Positions 5,806 to 12,765 of a DNA stretch of 12,937 nt are shown in pieces. Location: contig JAFTNE010000220.1 of NCBI GenBank assembly GCA_017452035.1, forward strand, positions 1-12,937. The letters are read 5' to 3'. The notes beneath the pieces were generated by a model. That model searched no databases, had not been told where the DNA came from, and saw only the letters and a program-made list of their open reading frames with translations. Within the stretch, counting starts at the first letter, position 1. Every line of letters starts with the position of its first letter. Both the position numbers and the translations under genes were made by a program. The stretch is from Clostridia bacterium (lineage in GTDB: Bacteria > Bacillota > Clostridia > Christensenellales > CAG-314).

Positions 5806-8067
5806 ATGAAAGGTAGTAAGTTATCTACAAAATTAGTTTTGTTTTACATTGTGTACGCGGCAATGGTTGTGATGTCCGGTGGAGTGTTTGACGGTCAATT
5901 TGCCTTTGGCACCTTTGTGGGCGCGTTGTATGCTGGCAACCCACTTGTAGTATCGTTGTTGTACCTTGCAAGCAGTATTGTGTTTGGACTGCCCAACCTG
6001 TTGCAGTGTGCCGTTAGGGTTGCAGTGATGATATGTTGTTGGCTGGTGCATTTTTTTACCAAGCGAAAAATTGGCAAGTTAAACCTTCTCTTATATGTAA
6101 TACTTGCCAACGTCTTTTACGTTGCCTATGGATTTGTTGACTACGCCAATCTGTTTGACAAAATTTTGTACACGACATGTGGTGTGGCCTTTAGTTTTGT
6201 TTCGTTGTATGTTTTTCGCGCTGTGTTTGTAAGGGGGCTGGCTTACCCACCACAAATGGGCGAGCGCATTTGCATTGCATTGTTTTCCATTGTTTGCACC
6301 TTTTGTTTGTCTACCTTGACGGTTGCCACATTGGAAGTAGTGTACTTTGTCTTGCCCTTTGTGTTACTGTCTGCCAACAGTTGTTTTGATGGCAAAACCA
6401 CACTTGTTGCAAGCGTAATTTGTGGCCTTGGCAATTTGCTTGCAACAGGCAAGTTGGATGGCTTGGCATTTTGCGCAATTTGTGCTTTGGTAATTGTTGC
6501 CTTTGGAAACATCTCTCGGTACCTTTCGGCAGTGGGTGTAATTGTGGTTGACGTTGCCATGAGCTACTTTTTGGGCCTTCATGGCAACTTTTACGCGCTG
6601 TTTTTTGCGCCCACGCTAACGTCCGTGTTTATTTTTGTTGTGATACCCACTTCGGTGTACAAAAAGCTTAACGATAGTTTTTGTGGTAGTGTTACGAGAT
6701 ACTCGGCAAAAAGTTTGTCTGCAAAGCTTTCGCAAGACCTAACAAGGCGACTTTTTAGACTATCGGACATATTTATGGCTATCAAAAACGCCTTTTATAC
6801 CCTTTGTGTGGGCAAAATATCCCATCAGCAGGTAATGTGTTCCATTGTGAACCAGTGCAGTCAGTCGGTGTGCCAAAGTTGCCAACATCGCGCCTACTGT
6901 TGGCGACAAAACCTTACCACAACGGAAAAGAGTCTTTTGCAACTGGCGCAAGTGGCATTGTCGGCTGGCAAGTGTTCCATTTTGGATATTCCCCAAGCAC
7001 TGTCAGCCAAGTGCGAAAGGGTATCTATGATAATCTCTCAAGTAAACGACATTGCCCAAACGCACAAACAATTTGTCGACAAAGCCGAGGAACGGCACAA
7101 CACCAAACTGCTTGTTGCTGACCAAATGGCAGGGGTATCCAACCTGCTTTTGCAACTTGCCACCGACTACAAAAGCAACATCACCTTTGATATAGGCAGA
7201 GAAAAGGAAATAAAGGAAACGCTCATTTTTCACAACGTGCTGTGTGCTGACGTTGCAATGGTAACGCAAGGTGGGCAACTGCTGGTGGTGGCAACTGTTG
7301 CCCAAAACGATTTGGACGAACCTACCATTGCCCAGTGTGTGGGGTTGGTTGTCAAACAAACAATGTCTGTTCAAAAGGTAGAGAGTACCGAAAACTCTCG
7401 CTGGGTAAACGTGTACCTAACAGTAAAGCCACGCTTTGAGCTTTCCTTTGGTGTGGCAACAACGGCAAAGGCTGGCAGTCAAGTTTCAGCCGATACCCAC
7501 GGGCAAATCAAAACGGACAATGGCAAAAGCATTGTTACCCTTTGTGACGGAATGGGCAGTGGCCCAAAGGCCGAGCAAATGTCCTCAACCGTGATACACT
7601 TGGTGGAAAGTTTTTATCGCGCTGGGTTCGATTCGGACACTATTTTGTCGGCAATAAACGGACTTTTGACGCAAAGTGGCAACGAAATTTTTTGCGCGAT
7701 AGATATGGTTGTGGTGGACCTTTTCAATGGGTTTGCTGACTTTGTCAAGTTGGGCGCATCGGTGGGATTTGTAAAAAGTGGTACAACTGTGGAGATGATT
7801 CGTTCAAGCAGTTTGCCCCTTGGTGTCTTGGAGGAAATGAAACCATCCATCACAAAAAAAGCACTTTCCTTGGGGGATATCCTTTTGCTTGTAAGTGACG
7901 GCATTGCCGATTGCTACAAGGATGCAACTGTGCTTGCAGAAATTTTGCACAACGTCACCTACACAGCTCCACAAAGCATTGCCCAAACAATTTTGGAAAA
8001 AACTCTCAAACAGTGTAATAACACTCCACCAGACGACATGACAGTTGTTGTCGCAAAGATAATTTAA
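5806..8067 (+). CDS. spoIIE: Stage II sporulation protein E, SpoIIE phosphatase (753 aa)
   Basis: SpoIIE is a membrane-anchored Ser/Thr phosphatase at the polar septum. It interacts with FtsZ and dephosphorylates SpoIIAA-P, releasing forespore sigma-F. Residues 1-about 300 are a series of hydrophobic helices. A cysteine cluster (about 345-366, ending SCQHRAYCW) opens the central regulatory region, which contains a coiled stretch (about 400-440). The PP2C domain occupies about 548-753, with metal-site motifs LCDGMGSGPKA (Asp581), SDGIAD (Asp698) and DDMTVVV (Asp743-744). The protein is somewhat shorter than B. subtilis SpoIIE (827 aa) but all domains are present. The ATG is preceded by AGGGGG. 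The 320-bp spacer upstream carries Spo0A-like boxes. The next gene starts 52 bp downstream in the same direction. The gene lies directly after spmAB, grouping early and later sporulation functions. Confidence 0.96.
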   Translation: MKGSKLSTKLVLFYIVYAAMVVMSGGVFDGQFAFGTFVGALYAGNPLVVSLLYLASSIVFGLPNLLQCAVRVAVMICCWLVHFFTKRKIGKLNLLLYVILANVFYVAYGFVDYANLFDKILYTTCGVAFSFVSLYVFRAVFVRGLAYPPQMGERICIALFSIVCTFCLSTLTVATLEVVYFVLPFVLLSANSCFDGKTTLVASVICGLGNLLATGKLDGLAFCAICALVIVAFGNISRYLSAVGVIVVDVAMSYFLGLHGNFYALFFAPTLTSVFIFVVIPTSVYKKLNDSFCGSVTRYSAKSLSAKLSQDLTRRLFRLSDIFMAIKNAFYTLCVGKISHQQVMCSIVNQCSQSVCQSCQHRAYCWRQNLTTTEKSLLQLAQVALSAGKCSILDIPQALSAKCERVSMIISQVNDIAQTHKQFVDKAEERHNTKLLVADQMAGVSNLLLQLATDYKSNITFDIGREKEIKETLIFHNVLCADVAMVTQGGQLLVVATVAQNDLDEPTIAQCVGLVVKQTMSVQKVESTENSRWVNVYLTVKPRFELSFGVATTAKAGSQVSADTHGQIKTDNGKSIVTLCDGMGSGPKAEQMSSTVIHLVESFYRAGFDSDTILSAINGLLTQSGNEIFCAIDMVVVDLFNGFADFVKLGASVGFVKSGTTVEMIRSSSLPLGVLEEMKPSITKKALSLGDILLLVSDGIADCYKDATVLAEILHNVTYTAPQSIAQTILEKTLKQCNNTPPDDMTVVVAKII

Positions 8068-8119
8068 TGTGGCAAAAATACATCCTTTGGCATACACTAT
8101 TTTTGTCAAGGGGGTACAA

Positions 8120-8724
8120 ATGCATTACATTTTGGATGAGTCGGTAGTAGTGGGTACAAACGTAACAATCGAGCCTTTTGCTGTAGTCAAAGGTAACACA
8201 GTTTTGCAAGATGGCTGTATAGTGGGCAGTTTTAGCTACATACAAGATTCGGTAATCGGGCAAAATACAGTTGTCAAAAGCTCGCGTATTGTATCGAGCA
8301 AAGTGGGGGCTAATTGCACCGTTGGCCCTAATGCCCATCTACGGGACAATACAGTAGTGGGTGAGGGTTGCCGTATTGGCAATTTTGTAGAAATCAAAAA
8401 CAGCACACTTGGCAATGGCGTAAAAGCCAGCCACCTTGCCTACATTGGCGACGCATCCGTTGGCAAAAATACAAACATTGGCTGTGGTGTAATTTTTGTC
8501 AACTACGATGGCAAACGCAAGCACAAAACCACCGTTGGCAAAAACTGTTTTATCTGTTGCAACACAAACCTTGTTGCCCCTTTGACGGTGGGGATAACTG
8601 CTTTGTTGCTTGTGGAACTACGGTAGACAAAGATATCCCCAGTGGCACCTTTGGTATTGGCCGAAGTTACCTCACCCTCAAAGAAGGTCGTGCTGTCTAC
8701 TACCTAAAAAAGCCAACGGAGTAG
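8120..8724 (+). CDS. Stand-alone GlmU C-terminal-like acyltransferase, apparent frameshift
   Basis: This left-handed beta-helix protein matches the C-terminal acetyltransferase half of GlmU and lacks the N-terminal uridylyltransferase domain. Hexapeptide repeats run through the whole length. GlmU-specific blocks are IGNFVEIKN, KASHLAYIGDASVG (the catalytic-type His105 and Tyr108), FVNYDGKRKHKT (Asn128, Tyr129) and CNTNLVAPLTVG. The reading frame then breaks. The first frame runs on for ten unrelated residues to a TAG at 8626. The expected continuation DNCFVACGTTVDKDIPSG...LKKPTE lies in the -1 frame and ends at 8724. One additional G in the GGGG run at 8590-8593 would join them into about 201 aa. 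The cause could be a sequencing error, a true mutation or ribosomal slippage. The start ATG at 8120 follows AAGGGGG by 5 nt; a GTG at 8069 is in frame but adds unconserved residues. Probably cotranscribed with spoIIE. The acyl acceptor is not known. Confidence 0.82.
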
Positions 8725-8814
8725 CAAGTTTACTACGTAGCAAAATAACCAGTAATCTTTCAAATGGAAGAATAATATCTTTATCTATACGTAAAGTTAA
8801 CATCAATATGCAAA

Positions 8815-8826
8815 ATTGTCGACAAT
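8815..8826. repeat. 12-bp perfect palindrome ATTGTCGACAAT
   Basis: ATTGTCGACAAT is a perfect palindrome in the 254-bp spacer before the phosphodiesterase gene. GACAAT recurs 22 bp downstream as part of TTGACAAT (8841-8848). It could be an operator. The core also resembles overlapping Spo0A boxes on both strands. No protein can be assigned. Confidence 0.4.
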
Positions 8827-8918
8827 GATTTAAGTTTTGGTTGACAATACCTTTTTATCAAGGCATACCCGTGCATAACATAGTGTTGTGGTATGTCTTT
8901 TGTATTTACTGCAATTGC

Positions 8919-8947
8919 TTGCATAGTTGTGTAAAAAATGGTAAAAT
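8919..8947 (+). promoter_or_regulatory. Sigma-A-type promoter of the YfcE-like gene
   Basis: TTGCAT (8919-8924) and TAAAAT (8942-8947) are separated by exactly 17 bp. Transcription would start near 8954, about 25 nt before the ATG, with the GGGAG ribosome-binding site in between. Position and spacing are good; the -35 matches 4 of 6 bases. A second TTGACA at 8841 has only CATACC at the right distance. Confidence 0.5.
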
Positions 8948-8978
8948 GGTGGCAACAAAACAAAGGGAGTTTCCGACT

Positions 8979-9521
8979 ATGAAATTGATGATAGCAAGCG
9001 ATATCCACGGTTCAGCACACTTTTGCAAGCAACTGGTTGAGCGTTTTTACGTAGAAAAGCCCACAAAACTGCTCATTTTGGGGGATATTTTGTACCACGG
9101 CCCACGCAATCCACTGCCCGAAGGCTACAATCCACAAGATGTTGCCAAAGTGTTGAACGAAATCAATGAGCATATCATTTGGGTAAGGGGCAACTGTGAC
9201 GCTGATATCGACCAAGTGCTACTATCATTCCCCGTTGTGGAAAACAGCATTTTGTTTGTTGATGGTCATACGATTTTTGCCTCCCACGGACACGTTCACT
9301 GCAAAGATACTCCACCAGCTCTCGCCGAAGGAGATATCCTTGTAAACGGACACTTCCACGTGCCAACGGCTGAGGTATTTGGCAACAACAATTTGTACGT
9401 CAACTGCGGGTCGGTATCCATCCCCAAGCAAAACAGCCCACACAGTTATTTGGTGTTTGAGGATGGCTTGTTCACTTGGAAAGATTTGCAAGGTAACACC
9501 TTCAAAACATACCAACTGTAA
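8979..9521 (+). CDS. yfcE: YfcE/MJ0936-type metallophosphodiesterase (180 aa)
   Basis: This is a calcineurin-like phosphoesterase of the YfcE/MJ0936 family. E. coli YfcE (184 aa) hydrolyses phosphodiesters such as bis-p-nitrophenyl phosphate with Mn; its natural substrate is unclear. All metal-binding motifs are present: SDIHG (Asp8, His10), LGDILYHGPR (Asp36), VRGNCD (Asn72, Asp74), ASHGH (His103) and NGHFH (His125, His127). A later NCGSVSIPK segment is typical of this subfamily. The start at 8979 is set by GGGAG about 9 nt upstream and by MKLMIASDIHG aligning with the family N-terminus. An in-frame extension to 8841 would add 46 unrelated residues across the promoter. The gene stands alone, converging with the protease gene and sharing its terminator. 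Confidence 0.93.
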   Translation: MKLMIASDIHGSAHFCKQLVERFYVEKPTKLLILGDILYHGPRNPLPEGYNPQDVAKVLNEINEHIIWVRGNCDADIDQVLLSFPVVENSILFVDGHTIFASHGHVHCKDTPPALAEGDILVNGHFHVPTAEVFGNNNLYVNCGSVSIPKQNSPHSYLVFEDGLFTWKDLQGNTFKTYQL

Positions 9522-9611
9522 CTTTTTTCATTTGCTCCCTCAACACCCTACTTGCGCGAGTTAAACAAAATATAGCTTTTGCATAGTGTAAATGTAAAAA
9601 TTTTAATTGAG

Positions 9612-9693
9612 TTGCGCCTAAAAGTATATTTATGGTGTTTGCTTGAAAGTGTAATGCTCCTTTTTATTTGGATGTTGCGCTTGAAAGTATAAT
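9612..9693 (+). repeat. Three degenerate copies of TTGCGCTTGAAAGTATAAT
   Basis: Three related stretches lie downstream of the YfcE-like gene: TTGCGCCTAAAAGTATATT (9612-9630), TTTGCTTGAAAGTGTAAT (9638-9655) and GTTGCGCTTGAAAGTATAAT (9674-9693). The AAAGT cores are 25 and 38 bp apart. No reading frame covers them. Each copy ends in a -10-like sequence (TATATT, TGTAAT, TATAAT), but no properly spaced -35 is present. Confidence 0.6.
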
Positions 9694-9706
9694 TCACCAT
9701 CTTAAC

Positions 9707-9742
9707 AAAAAAAAACGCTTTGGTTTTCCCAAAGCGTTTTTT
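9707..9742. terminator. Bidirectional terminator between convergent genes
   Basis: A 13-bp stem AAAAACGCTTTGG / CCAAAGCGTTTTT (9711-9723 with 9729-9741) has a 5-nt loop. An A-run starts at 9707 on the left and a T-run extends to 9742 on the right. It can therefore terminate transcription in both directions, serving the YfcE-like gene (plus) and the metalloprotease gene (minus). Confidence 0.93.
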
Positions 9743-9757
9743 CTATTTAGTTTTACG

Positions 9758-12262
9758 TTAGTTGTTGTTGTCAAAGGTGATGGTAATTGTTGCGCTTTCT
9801 GCTGTAACGCTGTCAAAGGAGATATCAAAGTTTACCTGTTTACCATCGTGACGTGTGTAGTTTGGTTGAATGTCGCTAAACACGTCTCCCGTTTGCCACA
9901 GATCATCAGCAGAGGCATAGTAGTAGTATTGACCTTGGTAGTACTCTTTGTCACTTTCAAAGTTTTTGTCGCCGTCAGCCTCAATTAGTTGTAGTAGTGC
10001 ATCACTTGACATGGAGTTGTTGTTATCAGTAAAGGACTCGTATTCATCAGCGTGTGGGTTTGCAATGGTGGAGTCTACGTGGTAGATTCGCGCGCCAAAG
10101 CTTGTTCCACCGTAAAGATAGCTACCCTCCACGTTGGCGTGCATTTCGTTTAGTCCCGTTGCCGAGTACAAGTCGATAATTAGGTATTCACTAAAATAGG
10201 TGCCATTGTAGTCCAACAACACAATGATAAAATCTCCACTGCTTTCAAAAGCATTGATAGTTACCGTTTGTGTTTGTGTTACAACTGTGGGATTTACCCA
10301 ACCAAGCATCAGTTTGCTGTATGCATTGTGGTCGCCAACGGTGTAGTCCATCATGTCGGCACAACCCAAACCTTTGTCGCTACCTGTGTTTGGAGCGTAG
10401 TCGTAGTAGTCGTCAAGCCCAAGCATGTGTCCCGTTTCGTGGATGTAGGTTGAGGCATTGAGTACAAGTCCGTCAATAGCGTAGTCGGAGCCACTTGTTT
10501 CAACGTCCTCGTACATAAAGTCCACACTGGCAAACAAGTATGTGTAAACGTCCAAATTGTCGTAGACAAGTTCATTTTGCGCCCAGTTTACGTATGCCCA
10601 GTAGTAGGAGTCATTAGAGTAGTAGTCGATAGGCGCACTGTAAATGATGTACACGCCATCAACAACGCCGTTACTGTCGTAGTCGTACTTGCTAAAATCA
10701 AATCCACTCGCGTCCAACTCGTCAAGTGCAAGTTTCAAAATGTTTTCGCCGTGGTCAGATCCACCGTCAAAGTGGCTATAGGTGTAATTGAGCGTTACCT
10801 TGTCAGCAATGTCAAAGGTAATATCTAACTTGCCGTAGGAGGATGTTTTGTAGTAGCTGTTAACACTTTCCCAACCGGGAGCCGATTGGTTATTGAAGGC
10901 ATTGCCAAGGTCGGTTAGCTCTTGATTGATAAACCTATCGTCAGAAAACTCCACCGGTACAACCAAAACGTTGTAAGTTCCTTGTGACAACAAACCTGTC
11001 GAAGGAAGTACGTTTTGCTTTTCTTCGTAGTCGGTAACAGCATCATACAAGATGTCGTCATTGTTGATGTGATTGTTTGGATCAAACGTTTGCTCGGGCA
11101 TAACGTTACCACTTGGAGGGGTAACCGTGCCACCTTGGTTACAATTGCACTTTTGTTCGCAAACTCTTTCGGTGCAATTTTCATCAAGGCATCCACCACA
11201 CGTTTGACAAACACTTTCACATTTGTGAGTTGGTGTTTCGTCAGTCAAAACCAAATTGCTAACATCCACAATTATAGTGTTGTATTGGGTTATCTCGATG
11301 GTGTAGGTGAACGTTGCATTTAAATTATTGTCTTGTTCAACTGCCACAATTTTAGAAATTTGATTGTTACTGATGTACAAATCAAACTGCACAAACACAC
11401 AATCGATCAATTCTCCTAAAACGTCTGCGCCAGTTTTTGCTGCATCCACAGCAGAGTAGTGGTCGCCATTTTTATTAAAGCTATTGCCACTAAGTTTTGC
11501 AAGATCTACCCAATCCACATAGGAAAAGTAATGTGCAAAGGTATCAAAGTCGTCATTGTAGGATATTTTTGTATAGGTGCCATCCAAATTATCCAAGTAG
11601 TACAAAGTGTCTTCTTGGCCATACACAACATAGTCTACAAAATCATTTTGTGCGTCACGGTAATAAAAGTTTTCCCCCTCGTAGTAGTAGATGTATGTAT
11701 AGGCATATTTAGCGTCAATATCATCCTTGTCAGAGTCAAGATCGTAGCTCAAACAGAAGTTCCAAGCGTTGTAGTCTTGGTATGTAGCCAAAATTTCAAA
11801 CAGTGGCAACGTTTGTCCAACGTCTTCCAGTTGTGTTCCACAGCGTTCACATTTCCCATAAATGTTAGGCTCGGTGTGCCCCAAAGCCTCCCCCTCAGTT
11901 GCACCACAGGAGCATGTTTTGGGTTCTGTGCAAGTAGCATCTTCAAAAACGTGAGAGTGCGGTTCTTCCACCCTAACTATGATGGACTTCGATACCCCTT
12001 GGTAACTACAAACTACAATAAACACGCCTGCCTTGGTAAAGTCAGCGTTAGGTGCGTCTATCATATCGCTTGTGACGGGGATGTTTTCGCCCGTTGCACT
12101 GGTGATGGTAAAGTAGCTTGTCAAATCCACCTGCTCGCCAATTGTAACAGTGTAGCTACTTTTTTCACTTTGTATTGTATATGTTGTTTGCGTAAAGTTA
12201 CAAGCAGTAAACACGCACGTAACACACAAAATCATCATAATGATGATTGCAAGTTTTTTCAT
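9758..12262 (-). CDS. M6-like secreted metalloprotease lipoprotein with Cys-rich modules (834 aa)
   Basis: This is probably a cell-surface zinc metalloprotease related to the M6 (immune inhibitor A) family. Residues 1-20 form a signal peptide ending VFTA-Cys21, a likely though imperfect lipobox. Residues about 25-100 look like an Ig-type beta domain. A Cys-rich module at 104-142 (Cys111, 117, 119, 138, 141) resembles the 'ATCTEPKTC.CGATEGEALGH' module of clostridial surface proteins. A Tyr/Asp-rich region follows. A second module has eight cysteines in 27 residues (348-374), then a Gly/Pro linker. The M6 catalytic part (about 425-720) has VPVEFSDD, a DYDSNGVVDG loop (about 526-536) and the zinc motif HETGHMLGLDD (608-618), then ADMMDYT and KLMLGWVNP. 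The rest is beta-rich. The start at 12262 (MKKLAIII) has GAGG about 7 nt upstream. The gene is monocistronic. Its substrate is unknown. Confidence 0.9.
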   Translation of the reverse strand: MKKLAIIIMMILCVTCVFTACNFTQTTYTIQSEKSSYTVTIGEQVDLTSYFTITSATGENIPVTSDMIDAPNADFTKAGVFIVVCSYQGVSKSIIVRVEEPHSHVFEDATCTEPKTCSCGATEGEALGHTEPNIYGKCERCGTQLEDVGQTLPLFEILATYQDYNAWNFCLSYDLDSDKDDIDAKYAYTYIYYYEGENFYYRDAQNDFVDYVVYGQEDTLYYLDNLDGTYTKISYNDDFDTFAHYFSYVDWVDLAKLSGNSFNKNGDHYSAVDAAKTGADVLGELIDCVFVQFDLYISNNQISKIVAVEQDNNLNATFTYTIEITQYNTIIVDVSNLVLTDETPTHKCESVCQTCGGCLDENCTERVCEQKCNCNQGGTVTPPSGNVMPEQTFDPNNHINNDDILYDAVTDYEEKQNVLPSTGLLSQGTYNVLVVPVEFSDDRFINQELTDLGNAFNNQSAPGWESVNSYYKTSSYGKLDITFDIADKVTLNYTYSHFDGGSDHGENILKLALDELDASGFDFSKYDYDSNGVVDGVYIIYSAPIDYYSNDSYYWAYVNWAQNELVYDNLDVYTYLFASVDFMYEDVETSGSDYAIDGLVLNASTYIHETGHMLGLDDYYDYAPNTGSDKGLGCADMMDYTVGDHNAYSKLMLGWVNPTVVTQTQTVTINAFESSGDFIIVLLDYNGTYFSEYLIIDLYSATGLNEMHANVEGSYLYGGTSFGARIYHVDSTIANPHADEYESFTDNNNSMSSDALLQLIEADGDKNFESDKEYYQGQYYYYASADDLWQTGDVFSDIQPNYTRHDGKQVNFDISFDSVTAESATITITFDNNN

Positions 12263-12335
12263 GAGTAACCTCGCTTTGTGCAATTTTCTAAAAACGCAGT
12301 TGCACGATGTCTGTTTGATACAAATGATTGAGTTA

Positions 12336-12364
12336 ATTATACTGTAAATGTTTTTTGTCGTCAA
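12336..12364 (-). promoter_or_regulatory. Sigma-A-type promoter of the metalloprotease gene
   Basis: On the minus strand, TTGACG (12364-12359) and a consensus TATAAT (12341-12336) are exactly 17 bp apart. Transcription would start near 12329, giving a leader of about 65 nt before the ATG at 12262. This is one of the best promoter matches in the window. Confidence 0.7.
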
Positions 12365-12399
12365 TAAAACTCAAAAAAATATGTGGATACTTTGCTGAC

Positions 12400-12455
12400 A
12401 AAGCAAAACAAATCCCCCACCAACAAGTGAATTACTGTATGTTGTTTTGCTTTTT
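12400..12455. repeat. Inverted repeat with 12-bp arms, T-run on the right
   Basis: AAAGCAAAACAA (12400-12411) and TTGTTTTGCTTT (12442-12453) are perfect complements around a 30-nt loop, with the T-run reaching 12455. It lies between the divergent protease and riboswitch promoters. It could be a plus-strand terminator or an operator. The long loop and low GC make termination uncertain. The rest of 12365-12536 holds no recognisable gene. Confidence 0.55.
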
Positions 12456-12536
12456 AGCTTGCATTTTTTTTGTAAAGACAATGCAATACAATGTATATTT
12501 TACAGCTGTATTCTTAAACAAAACTGGGTAATTTGC

Positions 12537-12565
12537 TTGAACAGTTATGTCAATTGATGTATAAT
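12537..12565 (+). promoter_or_regulatory. Sigma-A-type promoter of the riboswitch leader
   Basis: TTGAAC (12537-12542) and a consensus TATAAT (12560-12565) are 17 bp apart on the plus strand. Transcription would begin near 12572, about 10 nt before the riboswitch starts. The placement directly before the RNA supports both calls. Confidence 0.65.
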
Positions 12566-12581
12566 AGTGTCAACAAGATAG

Positions 12582-12686
12582 TTTGCAGGTTGCATGAAAT
12601 AGTCGCATTTGTGGGGGAACAATGTGCAAATCATTGACAGTCCCGCTACGGTAAGGCTTTGCCAAGTCCGAATGCCCAACTGCAAC
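12582..12686 (+). promoter_or_regulatory. Cobalamin (B12) riboswitch
   Basis: The aptamer matches the cobalamin riboswitch core in order. GGGGGAAC (12613-12620) corresponds to GGGAAC. The short stem CAATG/CATTG around TGCAAAT corresponds to the 'GUGAAAAUCC' hairpin. ACAGTCCCGCTACGGTAA (12637-12654) matches CCCGC-ACUGUAA. AAGTCCGAATGCC (12664-12676) corresponds to AGCCAGGAGACC. The outer stem pairs TTGCAG (12583-12588) with CTGCAA (12680-12685). The variable peripheral domain is reduced to a GGC-TTT-GCC hairpin, making this a compact version. Cobalamin riboswitches usually switch off B12 synthesis or uptake genes, or B12-independent isozymes, when the cofactor is bound. The controlled gene is not in the window. 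The identification is from memory of the consensus, not from a covariance search. Confidence 0.82.
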
Positions 12687-12693
12687 ATTTTTC

Positions 12694-12728
12694 GAGTGGT
12701 CTTCGATGTAAAGATTCAACTCTTTTTT
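12694..12728 (+). other. Weak hairpin with T-run or antiterminator region
   Basis: GAGT/ACTC and TCTT/AAGA can stack as a weak interrupted hairpin (12694-12722) followed by TTTTTT (12723-12728). Alternatively, GTGGT (12696-12700) can pair with GCCAC (12729-12733), which would break the next terminator stem. The segment is the natural place for the antiterminator of the riboswitch. Confidence 0.4.
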
Positions 12729-12729
12729 G

Positions 12730-12765
12730 CCACGCAAAATTGACTGGATCTTTGCGTGGTTTTTT
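12730..12765 (+). terminator. Intrinsic terminator of the cobalamin riboswitch
   Basis: CCACGCAAA (12730-12738) pairs perfectly with TTTGCGTGG (12751-12759) around a 12-nt loop, followed by TTTTTT (12760-12765). It stands about 45 nt after the aptamer, the expected place for the riboswitch expression platform. Confidence 0.88.

Noticed and set aside
8069..8119. GTG start 17 codons upstream for the GlmU-C-like gene
   Set aside because: The ATG at 8120 has a strong AAGGGGG at 5 nt, and the additional residues do not belong to the beta-helix.
8841..8978. 46-codon N-terminal extension of the YfcE-like protein
   Set aside because: It would cover the predicted promoter and ribosome-binding site, and the family starts at the MKLMIASD sequence.
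11459..12268. 269-codon plus-strand frame opposite the protease N-terminal half
   Set aside because: It is antisense to a gene with a signal peptide, promoter and ribosome-binding site. The product has no coherent features.
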